NCBI GenBank assembly: GCA_006226495.1
Contig: SBGU01000040.1
Location: forward strand, 1-64,000
DNA from: Alphaproteobacteria bacterium
GTDB taxonomy: Bacteria; Pseudomonadota; Alphaproteobacteria; Sphingomonadales; Kordiimonadaceae
Reading direction: 5' to 3'
DNA: 64,000 nt
The notes beneath the pieces are model-generated. The model had not been told where the DNA came from. It saw only the letters and a program-made list of their open reading frames with translations, and did no database searches. Shown piece by piece: positions 1-9,000 of the stretch. How positions within the stretch are numbered: position 1 is the first letter of the stretch; each line of letters begins with the position of its first letter. The translations under genes were made by a program, and so were the position numbers.

Positions 1-3000
1 GTCACCTATGGCGGCGTGACCATCGGCACCGCCACGGGCGGCAACGGCGCAAACCTCAGCGTCACGCTGAACGCAAACGCAACGTCAGCGGCGATCGAAG
101 CGCTTATTGAAAACCTGACCTATGCCAACAGCTCGGACGATCCGACCGCAAACCGCTCGCTCAGCATCCTGGTCACCGATGCCGACGGTGGCAGCAACGG
201 TCAGTCGCTGAGCTGGGAGCAACAGACCGACAGCAACAACCCGCTGGACGCTTTCCAAATCAGCTCCGGCTATTCTTCGGTCGCTTTCATTGATCTCGAC
301 GGCGACGGCGACCTGGACATCATGGCCGGGTCCTACAGCAGCGGCGAACTGGTGTATTACCGGAATGAAGGCACCAGCAGCGCGCCGGTTTTTGTGGAAT
401 ACCAAGTCGACGACACCAACCCGATGAACAACGTCGCGGTCGGCAACTATGCAGCGCCCGCGTTTGTCGACATCGACAATGACGGCGACTATGATCTGTT
501 CACGGGCATCGATTCAGGCCTGGTCCGCTTCTACCGCAATACCGGCGACAATATGAACCCGGTGTTCGAAGAGGATGCGGCCAACAACCCCATGAACCTC
601 TCGCCCTCCGGCTCCTATTCCGCGCCGGTTTTCGCCGATCTCGACAATGACGGCGACTTCGACCTGGTGCTGGGCTTCAACAACGGCCTGCAATATTACC
701 GCAACGACGGCACCGCTTCGTCCGCATCCTTCGTCCATGTCGACAGCGCCACCGATGTCACGAGCCCCTTCTACGGCCTGACATTCGCCGGCAACACCTT
801 TGCCGCACCCGCAATCGGTGATTTTGACGGCGATGGTGACCTGGACATTGTTGTCGGGACCTATTCGGGCGCCCTGCGCTATTTCGAAAACACCGGCTCT
901 GCCAGCGCGCCGGCCTTCACCGAACTTGAAAACGGCGACAATCCGCTCAACGGCATCAACGTCGGCAGCAACATGGTCCGGCTGGGTAGCGGCGATTTTG
1001 ACGGCGACGGCGACATCGAGCTGGTCACCGGCATGAGCAGCGGTTATTTCGGCTGGTACAACAATACGAGCGTGACCAACACGGTCCCGATTTCGGTCAC
1101 GGCGGTGAACGACGCCCCCACCCTCACGGCCACGGGCGCGACAGTTGAGCTCACTGAAGGCGACAGCGCGGTCCCGGTCTTCTCTGCATCGTCGGCGTCC
1201 ACGGTCGAAAGCGGCCAGACCTTCACCGGTTTCAGCCTGACCGTCACCAATGTGGACGGCACGGACAGTGAAACCCTGACCATCGATGGCACCACGATCG
1301 ACCTGACCGACACCAACACGGGCACCACAAGCGGCAACAGCCTGACCTACAGCGTATCGGTCTCGAACGGCACTGCCACCGTTACCCTGACAAACGGTAG
1401 CCTTGACGCCACCGGCCTTGAAGGCGTGATCGACGCCATCACCTATGGCAACACAAGCGACGACCCGACGAGTTCGGGCGACGACCGCACCATCAGCATC
1501 ACCGTCATCACCGACGACGGCGGCACGGCGAACGGCGGTGTCGACACGGCCAACCCCGGCATTTCCGCGACCGTGACGATGCAACCGGTCAACGACGATC
1601 CGTCGGCAACCGGCCTGCCCACGACCCTGACGGTGCTCGAAGAAACGTCGAGCGCGCTTGACCTGTCGGGCATTTCCTTCAGCGACGTGGATATCCAGTC
1701 CGGCACCGTGACCCTGACACTGAGTGTCGACACCGGCACAATCGGGCTGGCGAACCCCGCGCCGGACAACCTGACTGCCACCGGCCACGCCACCGGCACG
1801 ATCACCCTGACCGGCACGATCGCGGACCTTGAAAACTATCTCGATACCGCGACCAACACGACCTACACCGGCGCGACCGATGTGACCGGCACGGCGGCTG
1901 CCACGCTGACCATCTCGATCTCCGACAATGGCAATACGGGCACGGGCGGCGGCACCACGATCGAATTGGGCACGGTCAACCTCGACATCACCAATGTGAA
2001 CGACGTGCCGGTCCTGACCGCGCCGTCCAGCGCGGCCAGCTTCACGGAAGGCAGCGGCACACCGGTTGTCATCGACAGCGCGATCACGGTCACGGACGTG
2101 GACACCACCACCCTGGCGTCTGCCACTGTGTCCATCACCGGCAACTTCCAGTCCGGCAACGACACCCTGGCTTTCGCCAACACCAGTGGCATGGGCAATA
2201 TTTCCGGCAGCTATAATGCATCGACCGGCGTCTTGACCCTGACCTCGTCCGGCGCGACCGCGACCCTGGCCCAATGGCAGGCGGCGCTCAGGGCCGTGAC
2301 GTTCGAAAACGACAGTGACGACCCATCCGCCAGTGGCGGCGCAGACCGGGAAATCAGCTTCGTGCTGAACGACGGCACCGACAGCAGCACAGCCGTGACA
2401 CAAACGGTGGACATCAGCATCATGAACGATGCGCCCACCAGTTCGACCACCGGTGCCGACCCGGCATTTACCGAAGGCGACAGTGCGGTCAGCCTGTTCT
2501 CGAACACGACCTCGTCCACGGTAGACAGCAACCAGGCCCTGACCGGTTTTGTCATCACCATCACCAATGTCGACGACGGGGCCGGTGAAACCCTGACCGT
2601 CGACGGCAAGAGCATCGCCCTGAACGACGGCGACGAAGACATGACCACCGACAATGGTCTCGACTATGTGATTTCCTTCTCGGGAACCACGGCGACCATC
2701 ACGTTCGACCAGGGCAACCTGGCGGCCGCCACGTTCAACAACATCGTCGACGCAATCACCTACCAGAACACCAGCGACGACCCCACAAGCACCGGTACGA
2801 CCCGCGTGATCACGATTTCGGGCCTGACCGACGATGGCGGCACCGACAACAGCGGCAGCGACACCCAAAGCAGCAACACAGGGTCAAGCACCGTGACCAT
2901 CACGCCGGTCAACGATGCACCGGTTGTGGAAGCGACGGGCAGCGCCCTCGACTATACTGAAAATGACAGCGCCACGGTAATCGACAGCACGATCACGGTG

Positions 3001-6000
3001 TCGGACGCCGACAATGCCACCCTGGCTTCGGCCACGGTTTCGATCACCGGCAACTTCGCCTCGGGCGAGGATGTGCTCGCCTTCACCAACGACAGCGCAA
3101 CCATGGGCAACATTACCGCCAGCTACGACAGCGGCACGGGTGTGCTGTCGCTGTCGTCTGACGGTGCAACGGCCACTGCGGCCGAATGGCAGGCTGCCCT
3201 CAGAGCCGTGACCTATGCCAACAGCTCGGATTCCCCGTCGACCAGCGACCGCACCATCAGCTTCGTTGTCAATGACGGCACCGCCGACAGTTCGGCTGTG
3301 ACCCAGACCGTTTCAGTTACCGCCATCAATGATGAGCCGACCCTGACAGCAACGGGCAGCAACCCGACATTCACGGAAAATGGCTCTGCGGTCGCCCTGT
3401 TCACGGACGCCGCGGCAGACGCCATCGAAACTGGCCAGACATTCCTCAGCATGACCATCACAGTCACCAACGTGACCAGTGGTTCGGACGAATATCTGCG
3501 CATTGATGGTACCTATATCCAGCTAACGGACGGCAACAGCAGTTCCACCCTGTCGAACGATCACACCTATGCTGTTTCGGTTACGGGCACGACAGCCACA
3601 ATCACAATTACGGGCGGTTTCTCGGGAAGCGACGCCGAAACCATGATCGAGGACATGCGGTACCTGAACGGTGCCGACGACCCGACCAGCGCGGCATCGA
3701 CCCGTGTTGTCACCATCACCAGCCTGCAGGACGCCGGCGGCACCAACGTCAGCGGCGATGACGACACGGTCAGCCTGAACATCGCCTCGACCGTCACCAT
3801 TTCGGCGGTGAACGACGCCCCGTCCGCCACGGGTGTGCCGTCCAGTCTTACGATGATCGAAGAAACGGCATCGGACCTCGACCTGTCGGCCATGACCCTG
3901 TCGGATGTGGATGCGCAGTCTGGCGAATTGACCCTCACCCTGACCGCGTCGACCGGTACCATGGCCGCGTCGGACGGCGATGGTGTCACCGTTGGCGGCT
4001 CGGGTACCGGTACCCTGACCCTGACCGGCACCCTGGCCGACCTGAACACCTACATCGACACTGCCAGCAATATCCAATACACAGGCGCGACCGATGTCAG
4101 CGGCGATTCAGCCGCATCGATTGACGTGACCCTCAATGACGGCGGCAACACCGGCACTGGCGGCGGTACCGATGTCGACCTCAGCACCATCGACCTTGAT
4201 ATCACGGATGTGAACGATGCCCCGACCCTGACGGCTACGACGGCCAACCCGACCTTCACGGAAGGCGGTTCCGCCGTAACCCTGTTCAGCGATGCGGCAG
4301 CCGATGCCATTGAAAGCGGCCAGTCGTTCGCCAGCATCACGTTCACGGTCAGCAACGTTACCGACAGCACGAACGAATATCTGCAACTTGACGGCACCTA
4401 TATCGAACTGTCTGACAGCAACAGCGGCTCGACCCTCAGCAACGATATCGGCTATGAAGTCAGTGTAACCGACGGCACCGCCACCGTTACCCTGACGGGA
4501 ACCATGAGCGGCAGTGACGTTCAAACCATTATTAATGCCGCGCGCTATCTGAATGGCGCCGACGATCCGACAAGCGAGCATGGCACCCGTGTGGTGACCA
4601 TCACCAGCCTGCAAGACACCGGCGGCACCACGCTTGAGGGCGATGAAGACACAGCCAGCCTGAATATCGCCTCGACAGTCACCATCGCCGCAGTGAACGA
4701 CGACCCGTCCGCCACCGGCGTGCCGAGCGACCTGACCGCCATTGAAGAAACGGCCGGCGACCTGGACCTGTCGGCGATCACGCTGTCTGACGTGGATGCC
4801 CAGTCCGGCGACATGACCCTGACTCTGACGGCTTCGACCGGCACCCTCGCCGCCTCTGACACCGATGGTGTCGTGGTTGGTGGTTCGGGTACAGGGACCC
4901 TGACCCTGACCGGCACCCTGTCGGAACTGAACGCCTATATCGCGACATCCACCAACGTCCAATATACCGGCGCCACGGACGTGAGCGGCAGCGATGCCGC
5001 GACGGTCACCGTGACCATCAATGACGGTGGCAACACCGGCACCGGTGGTGGCGATGATGTTGAACTTGGCACCATCAATCTTGATATCACCGACGTGAAC
5101 GATGCGCCCGAGCTGACGGCGACGGCAGCCGACCCGACCTTCACCGAAGGCGGCACGGCTGTGGCCATCTTCACCGATGCAGCGATTGACACGGGCGAAA
5201 GCAGCCAGGTCGTCGACAGCATCACCATCACGATCAGCAATGTCACCAACGGGTCGTCCGAGGTCATCATGCTGGACGGCACGGAGGTCAGCCTGACCGC
5301 TGGAACCGGCCTCACGATTGACAACGATCTGGACTATACGGTCACCGTTACCGACGGCACCGCCACCATCGTTCTGGACTGTGGCGGCAGCAGCGCATCC
5401 GAGGTTCAGGATATCATCAATGCGCTGACCTATTCGAACAGCGCCAACGACCCGACCAGTTCGTCGACCACCCGCACAATCACCATTACCAGCATCACTG
5501 ATGCCGGCGGCGTGGCCAACAGCGGTGTCGATACCACCAGCCTGTCTGTGGCGTCGACTGTCACCATCACGCCGGTGAACGATGCGCCCAGCCTGACAAT
5601 CACGGCCGCAAACCCGAACTATACCGAGGGTGACGCGACAACGGCGATCTTTACAAACGCGACGGCTTCGACCATCGAAAGCGGCCAGACCTTCTCGGGC
5701 TTTGTGTTCACGCTCACCAATGTCGGCAACGGCGGTGACGAATATATCGACCTCGACGGCACCTCGATCGCGATGGAAGATGGCTCCGGCACCACCAGCG
5801 ACAGCGGCCTGAGCTACAGTGTTTCGGTCACAAGCGGCACCGCAACCGTAACCATCACGGGCGGCGACCTGTCGGCATCGGCATTCGAAAGCCTGATCGA
5901 AGGCATGAGCTATTCGAACACCAGCGACGACCCGACCACCGACGACCGCGTGCTGACCATTACCAGCGCGACCGACAGCGGCGGCACCACGAACAGTGGC

Positions 6001-9000
6001 AGCGATACGGCTACCCTGTCGCTCAGCAGCACCATTGGCGTGAATGCGGTCAACGACGACCCGTCCAGCCAGGGCCTGCCGGGCGATGTGACGGTGTATG
6101 AAGACACGGCTTCGAACCTGGACCTGTCCGCCCTCAACCTCAGCGACGTGGACGCGCAATCCGGCAGTGTCACGCTCACCCTGACCGCTTCTGCGGGTAC
6201 CATGAGCGCGTCGTCCGGCGGCGGTGTCACCATTTCGGGTTCGGGCACGGAAACCCTGACCCTCACCGGCACGGTTGCGAACATCAACACCTTCATCGAT
6301 ACGGCGTCGAACATCAAATACACGGGCGAAGCCAACGTCAGCGGCAACAATGTCGCCACCCTGACCGTTGTCATCAATGATGGTGGCAATACCGGCAGCG
6401 GCGGCGGCGGCGATGTATCGCTGGGCACAGTCAATATCGACATCACCGATGTGAACGACGAACCGACCCTGACCGCGACCGGCAGCAACCCGAGCTTCAC
6501 GGAAAATGGCTCGGCTGTGACGTTGTTCAGCGGCGCGACCCCGTCGACCTACGAAAGCGGCCAGACCTTCACCGGCTTCACCATCACCGTCACCGGTGTT
6601 TCGGACGGCAGCGCCGAGAAATTCGGCCTGGACGGCAGCAGCATTACGCTGACCAGCGGGCAAAGCGGCACCACCGGCACCAATGGCCTGAGCTACAGCG
6701 TGGCCCTGTCCGGCACGACCGCGACCATTACCGTTTCGAACGGCGGGCTGTCTGTCGCGAACCTGACGACCCTGATCAATGGTCTGAGCTACCAGAATAC
6801 CAGCGACAATCCGACTGTCAGCGGTGGCCGGGTGGTCACCATCACCAGCCTGACCGACAGCGGCGGCACTGCAAATGGCGGTGACAATACCGCCAGCCTG
6901 TCGATCAGTTCGACTGTCGGCCTGATCGCGGTGAACGATGCTGCCGTGCTGTCGAGCCCGGCAAGCGGCATCAGCTACACGGAAAACGCAAGTGCGACCG
7001 CCATCCACAGCGGCGCAACCCTGACGGATGTGGACAACAGCACTCTTTCGAGCGCGACCGTGTCCATCACCGGCAACTTCGCCACGGGCGAGGATGTGCT
7101 GGCCTTCACCAATACAAGCGGCATGGGCAACATTACCGGCAGCTATGAAGCTTCGACCGGCGTCTTGACCCTGACCTCGTCTGGTGCGACCGCCACCGTG
7201 GCCGAATGGCAGGCGGCCATCCGGGCCGTGACCTATGCCAACAGTTCGGACAATCCGGCAACGGGCGACCGCACGGTCAGCTTTGTGGTCAACGATGGCA
7301 CCGCCAACAGCACGGCAATTACCCAGACTGTCAGCATCAGCGCGGTGAATGACGCGCCGACTGCAACCGGTGTACCGAGCGATGTAACGGTAACGGAAGA
7401 TGTCGCCAGCAATTTCGACCTGTCCGCCATCAGCTTTGCTGACCTCGATACCAGCGGCAACGTCACCGTAACCCTGACCGCCGATGCCGGCACCTTTGCC
7501 GCCAGCTCGGGCGGCAGTGTCACCGTCGGGGGCTCCGGCTCCGGCACCCTGACCCTTTCGGGTACGGTCGCCAACATCAACAGCTATCTCGATACCGCTG
7601 CGAACATCCAGTACACAAGCGCAAGCAACGCCGAAGGCGACAATGCCGCCACCGCGACCCTGACCATCAATGATGGCGAAGGCTCTGGCGATGTGGACCT
7701 CGGCACCATCAATATCGATATCACGGCAGTTGACGATGCACCGGTGGTTGGTGGCACCTTCACCGGTGACGTGACCGAAGGCAATGAAGGCGATGATGCC
7801 GTCACTGCAACCGGCACGATCTCGATTTCCGATGTCGACCTGAGCGATGATCCGAGCTTTGCCGATGTCGCCGATACGGTGGGCGACAACGGGTATGGCA
7901 GCTTCAGCCTGACCGATGGCACCTGGACCTATACCCTGGACCAGGCCGCAGTGCAGGACCTGAACGCAGACCAGCAGGTTACCGACACAATCACCTTCAC
8001 GGCAACGGACGGCACCGAACAGCAGATCACCATCACGATCACGGGCACCGCTGATGCACCTGTCGTATCCGGCACCTTCACCGGTGACGTGACCGAAGGC
8101 AACGAAGGCGATGACCCTGTCACCGCAACCGGTACGCTCTCGATTTCCGACCTTGACGCAGCCGACAGCCCGGCCTTCGAAGACGTCGCGGCCACGGCGG
8201 GCGATAATGGCTTCGGCAGTTTCAGCCTTGCAGACGGTACCTGGACCTACACCCTGGACGAAAGTGCCGTGCAGGATCTTGATGCCGGCGACGAAGTGAC
8301 CGACAGCATCACCTACACAGCGACCGACGGCACCGAACAGACCATCACGGTCACCATTACCGGCACCAACGACAGTTCGGTGGTTTCCGGCACCTTCACC
8401 GGGTCGGTCACCGAAGGCAATGTGGGCGATGTGGCCGAAACCGCTTCGGGCGGCCTCGGCATTTCGGACGCCGACGCCGGCGACAGCCCGACGTTCGAAG
8501 ATGTTGCCGCCACCGACGGCGACAATGGTTTCGGCAGCTTCAGCCTGTCGGACGGCACCTGGACCTATACCCTTGACCAGTCGGCCGTTCAGTCGCTCGC
8601 GGGCGGCGAGGAAGCCACGGACAGCATTACCTTCACCGCCACCGACGGCACGGAACAGACAATCACCGTCACCATTATGGGCACCGAAGACAGCGCGGTG
8701 GTTTCCGGCTCCTTCACCGGGTCGGTCACCGAAGGGGATGTCGGCGACAGTGCGGTCACGGCCACAGGCAGCATCAGCATTGCCGACCCCGACGGCGGCA
8801 GCAGCCCGTCGTTCGAGGATGTTGCCGCCACCGACGGCGACAATGGTTTCGGCAGCTTCACCCTGGTGGACGGCACCTGGACCTATACGCTCGATGAAAG
8901 CGCCGTACAGTCGCTGGACGCCGGCGACCAGGTCACAGATACCATCGTCTTCACGGCGACCGACGGCACGGAACAGACCATCACGGTCACCATCACCGGC

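Noticed and set aside
4108-7008. 966-codon open frame on the minus strand inside the giant protein gene
   Set aside because: It mirrors the repeat modules and shows only composition-driven Arg/Gly-rich sequence.
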